In this document: positions 11,154 through 23,916 of the stretch, in pieces | Position numbering within the stretch: position 1 is the stretch's first letter | Layout: each line of letters opens with the position of its first letter | DNA from: Amphirosellinia nigrospora | Taxonomy: Eukaryota; Ascomycota; Sordariomycetes; Xylariales; Xylariaceae | Assembly (NCBI GenBank): GCA_004123355.1 | Contig: SCHM01000003.1 | Span: 124,001 to 188,000, forward strand | Reading direction: 5' to 3' | Length of the DNA stretch: 64,000 nucleotides | Made by a program: the position numbers and the translations under genes | The notes under the pieces: generated by a model | Database searches by the model: none | The model's input: only the letters and a program-made list of their open reading frames with translations | Told to the model about the DNA's origin: nothing

Positions 11154-14100
11154 GCTTTGTATCTTGCCTTGAGGTAGCTACTTACACGGTGGTTAGTGGG
11201 TTATCCGAATGCAGATCAAAGCGACTACTTTCATCTCGGAGTTTGGTGGATATACTACCAATTCTATTTAACTTTAATTCTAGTTTGGGACCCCAGCCCT
11301 GGGACGTTTTTTATGTCTTGCATTGTAACGTTGATCATATGGGGTCCCGCTGCGATCTGCGTGGTCGAAGGGGCTGATCTGCCACGCTACTCCAGGTCAG
11401 GTCCAGGTTATGAGAGGAACTGACGCTGATCTGATCTACCAAAGACGGACCCGTGCTTGGTCCCACCACGAAGATGGATCATGTAAGTATACTGCTGTAG
11501 TCTCTTACCTCACCAGAATTGAGATAAGAATTGACGGTCGGTCGCTCGAGTAGAACTCGAGCTATGATCTCCTCGGCCAGGCAACTACCTTGGAAATGCT
11601 GCGCCGCAATTGATTTTCTTGCGATACGATAATATCTATGGCGCAAAAGGGCGCACGGAAGGCCAGAGGAGGATAAAGTGATAGATTACTAACGTATGTC
11701 GGCATCAATAAGGATCATCGTACACTTACCTGTACCGATGTCGGTCTAGAACATGAGGCTCTGCGGGATGCTTCTATAAACAACTTCAAGCAGAAGCATT
11801 CACGAGGTATGCCTTAATTTTAGTGCGAGCTATAGGCAACATTACCGCCTTTTCACAACACTAGTTCTTACTTGTTTACGGTAGTCGCTCTGAGATTAGG
11901 CTACAATTAGTCAACCCCAACCTCATGGACCGAGGCCATGGACCGAGGTAACCGGAGCGTAACCTGTAGGATTATACGCGCGCGCGGCTGTGCTATCCGA
12001 TCGAAGTGAGATTCTTGATCATGCACATGGGGTTGTTTTGAGTCCATCCTTCTAGGATCTCGGAAGCGGAAGGAAGTGGCGTCAATCGTAGTACTCAACC
12101 GTTGACTGATTTCGCTGGGTAACAAAGTCATGACTTGCCGTGACTGGTATCACGGGGAAACTGCTACGTCCTGTACGTTTAACTATTGCTGTCTTAAGTT
12201 CTCGTAAGCATCGCAATATTCCGTGCTGACCAATATATAATAGTTGAGGAAGTGCCGACAACCCCAGCCAACGTTAATCAGCTAATAGGAGCAGAACCAG
12301 GCGCAACTTCGCGCTAACTAATTGCTTAGGTCTTACCGAGTGGGAATGGAGATGCTGCGAGCTGTAGGTTTGGGCGTGGGAAAATCGATACTGCTACGCG
12401 ACGCCTTACTTGTGGGAAGCGAACATGTTGCGGGACTGTCCTCCTGCCGAGGTTCAGCGTAACATAACGATCTAGCAATTGGGCGACATATGACCACAAG
12501 GGACCCGCACAATTGAAGATATCTCGTCTTGTTTCTAAGTAGTATTCATTCTCGAGCAAGAAGAATGCTAAGTTGGTATGTATCATCTTACGTTTTACTA
12601 CACTCAACGAGGCAGGACAACAGTGCAGTAGCTTCGTTTAGATATATCATACGAAACTAGCGTGATAGTATCCGCACGGAAATGAAACAGCCCAGCTAGC
12701 CACGCAGTAAGACAAGATGACAACAGGATATGCCTCGTGGAGACCTTCCTGTCGAGAGTCGTAGCAACTCTGCAAGAGAACCACGGGTCGGCTGGCGCCA
12801 AGAATTCAGATACGGAATATTGTACAGCTAGAAATGTAACACCAAAGACGGCCGGGAAGAGGGGAGGCGTTGGGTTGGCCAAGTTGTCGTGAGATTATAA
12901 CGCATACGGTAGGTTGTCTATCGGAGGTGTTCATGAGGCGCCCGTCATACCCAAAGAAGATGAGACAGTCTGTATAGAGCTTATATTCATATATCAACAG
13001 AAGAAGCTTCCTGCGTTTTCCGTGTCTAGGTAGATAGGTAGGTTAGGTAGGTATTTTGGGGTTTAGGTAGCACGCCGGACGGTTGTGATAGGTTAGTTAG
13101 CCTGGAGCCCTGCATGCTGTGGCCCGATGCATGATGACAGGCCAAGGCCCTATATCCTGATATCCTGGGTGTGGTCTTGGGGTATTGGGATCTTGGTACG
13201 GGAATCCTGAATGTTGAAGGCGTCGAAAACTGCCGCTAGAGGCGAACGAGTCAATAGCTGCACGTAATCATATCACGGCAACAAATGTCATGCCGATGCG
13301 GAGGGCGCCACACTCTGCCAAGAATCAGGGGAAGCACGGGGCTAAACTCCAAGAGGCAAGCGGTTCGCCTTTATATATAACTTGGGGTCGATAAGCTTCT
13401 CGCCAAGACAGCCAAGCTTTTGTTTCTGTCCTGCCATCTTATCTTCCTCGCCACTGGTCGAGGTCCTGGCGTTGAGCCACGACCAACTAACCTCCGAGGT
13501 ACGGCCCCTCTCGCCCTCTTCCACTCGGGTTGAGAACGTAAGGGGCAGCTGGCGACGGCGCCTCATGTGGGATGTGGTAGTTCTGAGGTGATTGGCCACG
13601 GTTGCCTGGTCACTGCCGGCCCAGTCCGAATCCCGCGAATCCTTCCTCCATCCAAGCCACTGCCGCCGATCTTGGATCACAGCCGTCTGAAGAAGCAAAC
13701 AACACAACATGATGCCGCCTGCAGCTGGCACACATTGGTTCAGCTTCCAGCAGGCGATGTGTTCATCGTCTGCGAATGCCGCCCGCCGTCAAAGAACTAC
13801 TTGTACACACGAGATACACTAGACGCTACCTTAGTGTACTCTGTACTAGTATCTAACTAATCGGAACCCCGCATGGAAACCTCGTGGAGGGACATCCCAC
13901 GTTGGGAAGTGATTGCCCGTCGTGGTCAGGCTTCGGCTTATCAACTTCCTCTTTCACGTATAGCCTCTTTAATCCACCTACCGAAAGGCCCCAGCATGAC
14001 CCCGTCGTCGTTCGGAAATTGTGCTCTTGTACGTCGTTCGCTATACTTAGGAACCAGCACTTATCTTTACCGCCGCATTGTGCCAAGAGACCGAATCGTC

Positions 14101-14480
14101 CACCTGGGGGGGACACTTGATATCTGACAAGTTCTCTTAGTCAGATGTCGGCGGCCCTGATTGGTCTTCTTGACCAGCTCAGAGTTCCCTTGCCGTACCA
14201 CAGATTCCAACGGTAGAGAACGTTGCAGCTGATGGTGTGAATTAGGCAGGTCGCTGCAGTTGCTTTTCATCGCGCTGACCGGCCTGATGCTACCATGGGT
14301 CCACGACGGGAGCTGGGAGTTTTCTTGAATTCGCCGCCGGTAAAGGGAGGAAGGAGGATATAGGAACGTACGTCGAGCTGAGTATAAAGAAGAGGGCTGA
14401 TCCTCTCCCGGACTGGTTTTTGTTATCCAACACTCCCATCTCGTTCAACTTCATCCATTCCTACCGCAGAGACCGACAAT
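11154..14480. other. Intergenic, gene-poor
   Basis: About 3.3 kb with no supportable gene. A GGTAGGTTAGGTAGG-type stretch lies at 13026-13070. Open stretches around 13340-13860 on both strands lack homology signals and splice logic. The last 150 bases are the promoter and leader of the metalloprotease gene. Confidence 0.45.
14383..14388 (+). promoter_or_regulatory. TATA box of the M43 protease gene
   Basis: TATAAA lies 93 bases before the ATG at 14481, followed by a pyrimidine-rich leader. Confidence 0.5.
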
Positions 14481-15445
14481 ATGCAGTTCAAAGCCCTGAT
14501 CGCTTCGGCCCTCCTGGCCACGGCCAGCGCCCAGTTCAACACCACCAGACTCTGCGGTACCCCCGAGCCCACTGAGCAGCAAATGGCCGAGACCCGTGCC
14601 ATGCTCGAGAAGGAGCGTATCGCTCTGGCCAAGGGCGAGAACCGCGCTCTCGCCGGCTTCACCGTCAACGCCTACTTCCACGTCGTTGCCGCATCCACCT
14701 CGCTCAGTGACGGCTACCTCACGGTATGATACCTTCTTTCGGGCTGCTCCCGCCCATAACGAGGACAAAGGCTAACGTTCTTGACAGCAACAAATGCTGA
14801 ACGACCAGCTCGCTGTTATGAACAGCGCATACGGTGCTCACGGCATCGGCTTCAATCTCGTTAGCAGCGACTGGACTGTCAACTCCAACTGGGCTGCCGA
14901 CGGCAACGAGCAGGCCATGAAGAAGGCTCTCCGAAAGGGTACCTACTCCGACCTGAACATCTACTTCCTCGGCAACCTCGGTGGCGGTCTTCTCGGCTAC
15001 TGCTACTTCCCCGTCTCCTCGCACGCCTCGGGCTCGACCAACTTCATTCTGGACGGCTGCTCCATTCTTGGCCAGTCCGTGCCCGGCGGTTCCGCCGCTC
15101 CCTACAACCTTGGTGGCACTGCCACCCACGAGGTTGGTCACTGGATGAACCTCTACCACACCTTCCAGGGTGGTTGCGCCGCTCCCGGCGACATGGTCGA
15201 CGACACTCCTGCTGAGGCGTCGTCTGCTTCCGGCTGCCCTACCGGCCGTGACACCTGCTCCGGCGGTGGTGTTGACCCATCCACAACTACATGGACTACA
15301 CTGACGAGTAAGCCTCCTGATCGATGATATGCATAACATAACATGATAGAATCGACGCTAACTTGTCTCCAGTTCTTGCTATACTGAGTTCACCGCTGGC
15401 CAGCAGGCCCGCATGTACAGCGCCTGGTCGACTTACCGCTCTTAA
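14481..15445 (+). CDS. Secreted M43 (pappalysin-type) zinc metalloprotease
   Basis: An extracellular zinc endopeptidase of the MEP1 type, about 278 residues. Exons 14481-14723, 14788-15307 and 15373-15445 are separated by introns of 64 and 65 nt with canonical ends; the first has branch site GCTAACG. The N-terminus MQFKALIASALLATASA is a signal peptide. The zinc site HEVGHWMNLYH (HExxHxxGxxH) lies in exon 2, followed by a cysteine-rich segment. A one-base gap at CCC 15276-15278 breaks the frame just before the conserved Met-turn. Restoring it reads HNYMDYTD and then joins the last exon, which contains CYTEFTAGQQARM and ends the family as expected. I judge this a sequence error rather than loss of function. 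Confidence 0.88.
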
Positions 15446-16516
15446 ACAGCGACACTTCGAGTGTACAAACTTGATTGGACGGAGTCTGGATAGTAGTTAG
15501 CTATGAATATTCGCGATACCCAGTGTATATAGCCCACCGATCTCACGAGGAATGAACATGATGGATGAATACACCTGCTTTTGAAATATCTTGATTTATG
15601 AAGACCACATACATAAATGTTCTAAGTTTTCGGCAACCATCGCTTAGGTCGGGAACTAGGAGATCATTGACTCCAAGCCAATAGGAGACAGGGTCGAAAT
15701 ATTTCCCCAGAGCCGATCCAAAAATTAGAAGGTCTGTGAGAGCAGTTGGTACGCCCTCACCCAGCTTATATAGTTGCGATAATAACACGTAATCGATCCA
15801 CTTTGTGATTAAATATGAGGACCCTGTCGGGCGTTGATCACGACATTGATATGCAGGCTTAAAATAACGCTGATGCACACCACTATCACTAAATCACATG
15901 CATTAGACAAAACATGGCTTTGCTTATATCCGCGTGAGTAGGTACATAGTTACCTACGTTAGTACTTACCAAGACGTACCGTAGGTACCTCTAATCGCAA
16001 CTGCCAACTTGAAGGTAGTAAACAACATATCTAAAAATGCTGGCACTGCTGTAAGTGGGCCAAAGCCGCAGTTTTCTTACTACCTAGGTACCTAGGTACA
16101 CAACAAACCTAGATATTTCCGGATAAACGATGTATATACAAGCTACGCCTTACGTGGGAAAATATACTTATCCCTAGTGTTTTATTGGAAATATCTAGGA
16201 TACCCGAATAAACACCTACCCAGTGATGCTTATGAGACTGCTTTGGTTATGTATATGAATGCAATTCTTCTCAGCCACTCTGGCTTTAGCAAACAGTATC
16301 CGAGTTGAGATTCTAAAGTAACCTTGACTTTATGTTTAGTTTACACTTGTACTTCACAAATTTGTGCACTTCAACTCACACAGCTCAACCCTCCACTCAC
16401 GCTCTTTACAGCAAAGAACCCCTGCCTCCTCGAGACTCATACCTTGCCCAACAACACCATCCGCCATTGTACTGCTTCTAACTCATTCATCTGGCCCATT
16501 CTGGCACACAGGCAAA
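15446..16516. other. Intergenic with AGGTACCT motifs
   Basis: No gene seen. Motifs of the TACCTAGGTA type occur at about 15942-15990 and 16081-16100. The final 200 bases are the pyrimidine-rich leader of the next gene. Confidence 0.5.
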
Positions 16517-17103
16517 ATGCATCTGTTTGCCTTTCTTCTGCTGCCAATCCTGCTTCTGCTCGGCATTGCCGATGCTGGTTGGCGAGAGGAATGCAGCTTT
16601 GGCGGTAACGCACAATTCAACATCATTGAAGGTGTGCCCTACCTCAGCACATACTGCCCTTCCTTGGCTGGCCGCCAAATGTGCACTGTCCTCGACCTCA
16701 GCTACTGCCTCATGAACTCTCACGGTCATGTTATCGGCACAATCAAGTATGTGCTCTTTCAACGCCTTTCTCCATGCTTCTATCCTACGTTCATGGTTGT
16801 CGGTTGAATGAACCTTGAGCACTAACAGACGCCCTCAGCGGACACTTCGAGAGAAGCTGCAAGAACTGCCATCTTGTTGGTAGAAATGCGACCGTTCTCT
16901 TCTGCAGCTGCCAGATGTTCGGCAAGAACGCGCCATTTCAGGATACCGAACTCGACCTGGGTGAGCCACACGTCTACATCGCAGATTCGATCGACATTAA
17001 ACTACTAACACTTTATTTGACAGAGGATGTTGTATACAACAGAGACGGGCGATTGAGTTGCTGGGACAGCGAGCCTGAGCTCTGTCCAAACTTCCCGGCT
17101 TAG
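16517..17103 (+). CDS. Small secreted cysteine-rich CVNH (cyanovirin-N-like) protein
   Basis: A 143-residue secreted protein with no frame damage. Exons 16517-16746, 16839-16960 and 17024-17103 are joined by GT..AG introns of 92 nt (with CTAAC) and 63 nt. Residues 1-20 (MHLFAFLLLPILLLLGIADA) form a signal peptide. Two half-repeats follow the CVNH plan. The second (ERSCKNCHLVG, VLFCSCQ, DTELDLEDVV, NRDGRLSCW) matches the pattern of a cysteine strand, a Leu-rich strand, an Asn-Asp-Gly turn and a terminal Trp. CVNH domains of known members bind mannose-type glycans; whether this one does is inference. It carries many cysteines, more than typical CVNH proteins. It sits between a secreted protease and a secreted fucosidase. 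Confidence 0.7.
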
Positions 17104-17670
17104 GCCTCGCAGACCATCACCAGCTCGAAGACTCGAATAAAGACGGATAAGGATGTGGAAGGAACGGAGGTTCGCTCATCAATCAGCAAGTTCTTGTAGA
17201 GCCACTACATGTAACGATTGCCACAAGCATGCATGGAAGAGAATGGATGGCAATCAGAAACGTGTTCAATCGGAACCCATGATGGTTTCGATTTCTGTTA
17301 GCAACGTACACAGATTCGCGATAAGTAGTAAATGCTATAAACGCTAGTAACCACATTCCATCTGGGAAATAGTTGTCGCATACAATCTCCAACTACCCAA
17401 AAACGGACCTCTTCCCCGGCGCCAAGCCCCGCGTGAATGACCCGGAGACGGAAAATGATACAATTTACCACCAATGAACCTCAAGCTGAAGAGTTCAAGT
17501 CCCATAAACGTGAGAGGGTACAAATAGGCCGGCAACCATTCATATGATGGAGCATTTCGTCGTAATTGGGACATAGGGATTACCATGCCAGGGTGTAAGA
17601 GAAAGACCCGTACTTGATGCTACTCTCTCGCAGGGTAGTTACAGGCGCAAGAGTGCAGCTCTTGTCAAGG
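17104..17670. other. Intergenic between CVNH and GH95 genes
   Basis: Short frames only. It should hold the terminator of the CVNH gene and the promoter of the GH95 gene; no clear TATA box seen. Confidence 0.45.
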
Positions 17671-20299
17671 ATGAAATCAACATTCTTCTCAGCTGTGATT
17701 GTTAGCAGCTGCCTGGGGCTGTCGGATGCGAAGTCCCTCTGGTCAAGGAGCCCTGCAGTATATGGCTCTGACAATTCCGATAACTATTTACTTAAGACTG
17801 GTTATCCTATTGGAAATGGCAAGCTGGAGGTTAGGAATATGCTACTACTCTGTATCATCCAATACTGATACCTTGTTGCATAGTTATATCTTTTGGAGAC
17901 CCAACGGCCGAGAGTTTAAATCTCAACGTGGACTCGCTGTGGTCTGGAGGGCCGTTTGAAAGCTCTGTATGCAAGGAATAGCCGCTTCCCTTAAAATAAT
18001 ACATAGTTCTTGCTAACTTTCAATGATACAGGAATACATGGGCGGAAATCCTACAGAGCCGAAATATCCAGCACTTGCAGAAATCCGTGCAACGATCTTC
18101 CGAAATGGAACAGGTGGTATGGATCTGTCGAAACGGAGATAACCAATATTTCTTTTATTGACATAAACAAACACAGACCTTTCGCCCCTCCTTGGCACAG
18201 GAGACCATTATGGCTCCAACAGAGTATTGGGAAATGTTACTATCACTATATCTGAGCTTGAATCGTATAGTAACTATAAGAGAAGCCTCGATCTAAAAAC
18301 GGGCATTTACGCAACACATTTCACTGCTGGAAAAGCGAACTTCACCACCTCACTATTCTGCTCCTATCCGGACCAAGTCTGCGCGTACCACATAGAATCA
18401 ACGAGAGCTTTGCCTAGTATCACCATTGGCTTTGAAGATCTACTTACCGCGCAGAATCTGACGACGTTTATCTGCAAGGGAAACTCGGCTCAAATTACAG
18501 GATATACACAAGCTGGGTCACCGCAAGGCATGAAATTTAGCGCAATCGCAAGTACTATAGGAGACGCCGGAACAACAAGCTGTTCAGAGTCTGGCCACCT
18601 TGTTCTTCAACCCTCCAAATCACACAAGTCGAAAACCATTATTGTTGCAGCAGACACGGATTATGATCAAAGGAAGGGAAACAAGGAATTCGATTACTCT
18701 TTTCGAGGTCGGGACCCATTTCCAGTTGTTTCCAAGACCGCCTCTGATGCCACTTCGAAAAGTTACAAGACCCTACTTCAAGGCATTTGAGGGATTACCA
18801 GGCTCTCGAGAGCACCTTCAACTTAGAACTCCCGACACCAAGAATTCATCGGATATTGAACCAGCGGTTCTTTTTTCTAATTACGATTGGGAGAGCTCTG
18901 GAGACCCGTTTCTGGAATCATTGCTCTTCGATTACTCTCGACACCTTCTTATTTCATCATCCCGAGATAATTCGTTGCCAGCCAATCTGCAAGGCCGATG
19001 GACAGAGCGCCTAGATTCCGCCTGGGGAGCTGATTATCACGCCAACATCAATCTCCAAATGAACTATTGGGGGGCTGAGCAAACTGGATTGAGCGCGACA
19101 GAGGGCGGCCTCTGGGACTATATGCAGGACACTTGGGTACCCGCGGAACTGAGACGGCGAAGCTTCTCTATAATGCGGATGGTTGGGTCGTACACAACGA
19201 GATGAACATCTTCGGCCATACAGCAATGAAGGAAGCTGCTCTATGGGCGGACTGTGAGTCTTATTTGACCGCCTAAAGCCCTATTATTCCTTTGCTAATG
19301 ATGAACTCAGATCCGGCAGCTGCCGCGTGGATGATGCAACACGTGTGGGATCGCTTCGACTACACCCAAGATAGTGAATGGTTACAGAACCAAGGCTACC
19401 CACTTTTGAAGGGAATAACTCAATTCTGGGTGTCGCAGCTTCAAGAAGACCAGTTCTTCAACGACGGAAGCCTCGTCGCCAACCCCTGCAACAGCCCCGA
19501 GATCGGCCCAACAACATTCAGCTGCTCGCACTACCAGCAACTTATTCACCAGGTTGTTGATAACGTGATCGAGTGCTGATGTAGTTGGGGAGAAAGACCA
19601 AGGATTCCTCGGCCGCGTGGCCTCCAGTCTCGCGAAACTCGATACCGGGATTCATTTCACGTCCTGGGGAGGAATCAAGGAGTGGAAGTTGCCGGATTCG
19701 TATGGCTACGACGAGAAGAGCACGCACCGACACCTCTCTCACCTCGTCGGTTGGTATCCGGGATACTCGATGTCTTCCTACGCAGGCGGCTACCGCAACG
19801 CCACGATCCAAGATGCCGTGAGGGAGACGCTGATCGCTCGCGGCTTGGGGAATGCCGAAGATGCGAACGCCGGCTGGGCGAAGGTCTGGCGAGCCGCTTG
19901 CTGGGCTCGACTGAACGACACGGAAATGGCATACAAGGAGCTGCGCTACGCCATTGATGTCAACTTCGCAGATAACGGCTTCAGCATGTACGCAGCCCTA
20001 AGTCCGCCATTTCAGATTGACGCCAACTTTGGGTTTGCAGGTGCTGTGTTGAGCATGCTGGTGGTCGACTTGCCACTACCGTACGGATCGAGGGGAAAGG
20101 ACTGTGGTGCTAGGCCTGCCATTCCTGCAGCCTGGGAAATGGAAGTGTGTCCGGACTTAGAATCCGGGGAGGAGGTTCGGTCGACTTTAGATGGGACGAG
20201 AATGGGATCGTGACAAAGGCAACTGCAACTTCATTAAAGAGCAGCATGAGCAAAATTGTCTTTTCAAACGTGCGAGGAGACAAACTAGCAGAGGTTTAG
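17671..20299 (+). CDS. GH95 alpha-L-fucosidase (frame-broken)
   Basis: A secreted inverting fucosidase that removes terminal alpha-1,2-fucose from glycans or xyloglucan-type side chains; about 800 residues. The ATG at 17671 starts a signal peptide ([16 protein letters not shown]), followed by LWSRSPAV and GYPIGNGKL, as in GH95 enzymes. Introns: one around 17830-17880 that I cannot place exactly, then 17967-18031, 18117-18176 and 19254-19310. Later family blocks are [53 protein letters not shown] and [13 protein letters not shown]. One-base losses appear at CCC 18831-18833, CCC 19140-19142, near 19575 and at GGG 20134-20136; another break is near 18785. With the last one repaired, the true C-terminus reads on to TAG at 20297-20299. 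Confidence 0.85.
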
Positions 20300-21038
20300 C
20301 TTGGAAAACGAAGCAAACAGGGATCTGTCCCAGCTAAGATAATGAGCTTGACAAGGCAGTTTATATGCTCCTTGACCTGTGATATGGCGATAACAGGATT
20401 ACTGGGTTGTGATATGATACAGAGGAATATAGATAAGTTTGCGTGCCCAGGGAAATGGCTTCGAAACAGGTAGTATTTAAGGTTCAAATTGGTTTGCTTA
20501 CTTCAGCCTTCCATATTCACACATCTTAGTCACTCGTATAAACAAGTTAGGTAAAAGCAAACTACTTTGTTGTTGTTATAGAGAGAGTTTGTTAACAAAC
20601 ATGCCGGGAAACCTGGACCATGCGCCTCCCATTACCTACTTGGTATAGTGCATATGCTCATGGTGAATGGGCCATTCGTTTGTTAACGTCCATTGAGTTG
20701 GCAATGTCCATTGATTTGTTAGTGTGCATTAAGTAGCAGTCGCGCCTCATTCACCACCATCAACGATCTATAAGTGTAGGCCATGCTCCTTGAACTTGTG
20801 GCCAGAAAGTTACCCATCATCACAACCAACTTGGTGAAACTAGCAACTTCTCGTCTTTAATCTGATCTGCTTCTCTAAGTTTTGATCATATATTATAGCA
20901 CTCTGCTATCTCTAGTTGCTATCCTTCAGGTACGCATTGCGTTTCCAGACGACCCCTCATAAATATTTTATACAGGTACGTCTCCGATCTCTACACGCGC
21001 CGGATTTAATAACCGCATCTCACCTGTGTATCTAGGTC
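20300..21038. other. Intergenic with short direct and inverted repeats
   Basis: A perfect 14-bp palindrome GTTTGTTAACAAAC lies at 20587-20600. The core TTTGTTAACG recurs at about 20679, and GTCCATTGA occurs at 20688-20696 and again at 20706-20714. These sit 340-450 bases before the 2EXR gene and may be regulatory. Confidence 0.4.
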
Positions 21039-21967
21039 ATGATGCCTCGCCAAACCGAGAACCATAGACCAAGCCCGCTGGGGTACCCGCCGCCACATTT
21101 ACTCTCTTCGGCAACCTTCCCCCGGAACTGAGTCTTCTGATCTGGGAAGAATTCGCGCGCACCCCCCGCATCATTCGTGCTGGCCAAGCCGAGCTCGACA
21201 AGAAAGACCGAGAGGGCCAGTTCTCCATCAAGGTCAATGGACTCGTCCGAGAACAAGCCTGCCCGCTGCTGGGTGTCTGCCGCGCAAGTAGAAGCGTTGC
21301 TATCAAGGCAGGTATGCTGCTTTTTACCCTCGGCTCACGCGACTACCCGGGGGCACCCTGTCACAACCGTCACTTTGCCATCAGGAATTGCGATATAATG
21401 TATTTCGGTGATCATAAACCGAACTACGGAACTATTATACCGCAAGGCGAGGCGGACAAAATTTCCAACATCATGCTAAGTGCGGATGTACGCGCCATCT
21501 ATGGCGGCACTTGGGTGAGTAACCCTGGGAATAATTTTCTGTTTCACCACAGGCCTCCTTGTTCTAGGAAAGAGGATAGAGCTTTCCAAATGATAATCGC
21601 TAACTCCGAATGTTGCAGTCGTCGGAGAGCATCTGGGCAAATTGGCTCGAGTTCGGCTACTTGGGCTCCATATCACCAAGTGTCTCGGTAGCACGCAGAA
21701 TTTGAAAAGAATATATGGGCTGATACACGATAAAAAGAACACCGCTGTATCAAAGCCTTTTGAGATGGACGGTCTTGGCGGGCTCGCCCCTGCAGCCCGC
21801 CGGAATACAGACGCGGCCTCGCAGATTGGATGAGGTATTCATCCCTGGAACAAAAGGACTGGGAATTGTTGTATAAGCCAACTACACACCCACATCTCCT
21901 TATGTTCCATCCGGAACTGGCCCGCTGGATCAATTCCGGGGAGGTTATACCGAGGCCAAGGGAATGA
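21039..21967 (+). CDS. 2EXR domain protein (frame-broken)
   Basis: A fungal F-box-like 2EXR protein of unknown function. From ATG 21039 the frame reads into GGGG at 21080-21083. Adding one G there leads straight into FTLFGNLPPEL and LLIWEEFARTPRII, the hallmark of 2EXR domains, then VCRASRSVAIK. An intron of 104 nt (21515-21618) follows DVRAIYGGTW and joins SSESIWANWLEFG. Further frame changes near 21708 and 21833 lead to a final block with LEQKDWELLYKPTTHPH and FHPELARWINSGEVIP, ending at TGA 21965-21967. The family is greatly expanded in Sordariomycetes and Leotiomycetes and is thought to mediate protein-protein contacts; no substrate can be named. Confidence 0.65.
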
Positions 21968-23074
21968 GCTACCCACAAGATAGCAGTCGTCTCGTGTTGC
22001 AGCAGCCGGGTTATAGAAACATTATGGTCGGATTCTACAGCGTCGATCATACCGTAAGATTCATCGTCCCCTTCCGCCATCAGTTGATCACGGCCGAGGT
22101 TCATATCTTCACCAGACTCTCTAGATGGAACAATAGAATGGAACGTTGATAGGAATAGATTTGTTCCTACTAGTTGACGGATGCCATTGGGTATGAGTGA
22201 AATTTCCGTGTCATGACAGAAATTCGTTTCCTTTCCATTTCTTCAGTATCTCGTGTTTGTATTTTTCGGGGCGTGTAATTACACTAGGGCAGAGGTTCAT
22301 GTGGCGGCGAGAGAGCTCAATATGTTCTTACGTCAGCAATGGATTACAATGCCGATGATGATCAAGGGAATAACCCGGATGATATAAGCCTCCGCATTTG
22401 ATAAAAAGGTTGACCGATAAGACTAAGCTCGTGATTTTCTTCAAGACCTGTAAGTCTAGGCAAGTGTGGGCAGCAGAATCTCGTACGTCTCTTGGACTTT
22501 TGATTTCAGGCAGGCCTATGCTTATTAATTACTTATATGGGCCATGTCTTGTTTATGCCGTAACCCGAGATAGCCCGTATGGACCGCGATTTCTCCCCAT
22601 ATGAATACATACACTGGATAATATTCTCATGAGCAAGCAACATGCACTGCGTCTCCGGGATACCCAGTAGGTACTGTAGGTATGTGTTGTAATCACTCTG
22701 GCGGGGAAAAGATATTTCAATGATTTGATTTCGGCCTTCTTGTGAGCTTTGGGCGACGTTTTTGTATGCGTAACAGTGGCTGAGCAAAAGCTTTACTACT
22801 GCTATATGGCGTCATCATACCGGGAGCTAGTCACTAGACCACGCGGTTTGGTGGACTAGTGGACCTCATGGTAGCCTTTACGCGTACCTACTTAGGTACA
22901 ACGCTATAAAAGTAGTGATTGTGAGAATGCTGTCTTCGAGCAAGTCAAGACAGCCCGTGTAAGTGACAACCCAAAGAAAGAAAAAGAGACGGATATCTGT
23001 GGCTTAATAACACCATGACACGACCGATACCGAACACCCGGTCGACCCTGCAGCCAACGTGACGACCATCACAT

Positions 23075-23098
23075 CCCTATTCCCCTATTCCCCTATTC
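23075..23098. repeat. Tandem repeat, CCCTATTC x3
   Basis: Three perfect copies of an 8-bp unit, about 820 bases upstream of the sugar transporter start. Confidence 0.8.
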
Positions 23099-23180
23099 CC
23101 CTCTCGGACATCCGGTATTGCGCCTTGCCGAATTCCCTGTCGACCATCCTCTCTCCCCGTCCATTGTCGGCAGCCGTTTG

Positions 23181-23205
23181 CGAACCGAACCGAACCGAAC
23201 CGAAC
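23181..23205. repeat. Tandem repeat, CGAAC x5
   Basis: Five perfect copies of a 5-bp unit in the far upstream region of the sugar transporter. Confidence 0.8.
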
Positions 23206-23916
23206 CCCTACAGTACGGTTGTAGACCCATGCTGGACCTGGCTCCGCCGATCTGGGCAGGCCAAGCCGGTCGGTCCCAGTGTCGGCATCGTCAGACATGC
23301 CAAGCACATGCACACCTCCGTTACATGGGCAGAACATGGGCTGACCGAGTCATCGTCTCCGCTGCCACGCCGCTGAGGTGGGCTCGGCTGTGGGACTTAT
23401 GACGATTGTAGTCCAAGATCTTCTTGTTCCTAGTCATGTTCCTAGTCATGTTCCTTGATGGGGCTAAGCTGCGAAGGGTGGGATGGCCGAGTCTTTTCAG
23501 CCTCCTGCGAACCTCCTTATCGCACTTATCTCGCCTCCAGTGACCCGGACAGAGCTCGTTTCCGGGTCTATAGTAACTTCCAACACAGTCTCCCCCTATC
23601 TCACCTTATTTCCGCATTATTGGGGACTGAGTTGGTTGACTCTAAAGATCTTCTGACTGTGGAGTTTTAACGGGCCTCGCCAGGTTCTGGTCGTCTGCAC
23701 TCTTCGGTATTTGTGAGAGGTTGCCACCTTGTCTCCACGGGCATGATGATGTTGATCTTGAAAGTGATGCTGAGCCGCACCATGGGCAAACAGATAGATG
23801 AATAAATGCCCCTAGGCTCCGCGACCTTGTCGCCTGGTTGTGTTCCCCCATCCTATCCCTCCCCGTTCACCCAATTCGCCCACAATCCGTCGTGACATCT
23901 TAAAAAGTGCGACACC

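Larger units (their letters stand above)
21968..23916. other. Intergenic, about 1.95 kb
   Basis: No gene recognised. It holds a TATAAAA at about 22907, AGGTAC motifs near 22670-22680 and 22890, and C-rich short tandem repeats at 23075-23098 and 23181-23205 within the upstream region of the sugar transporter. Confidence 0.45.

Noticed and set aside
13342-13731. 129-codon minus-strand open stretch
   Set aside because: No family resemblance, overlapping equally open plus-strand stretches, no promoter or intron signals.
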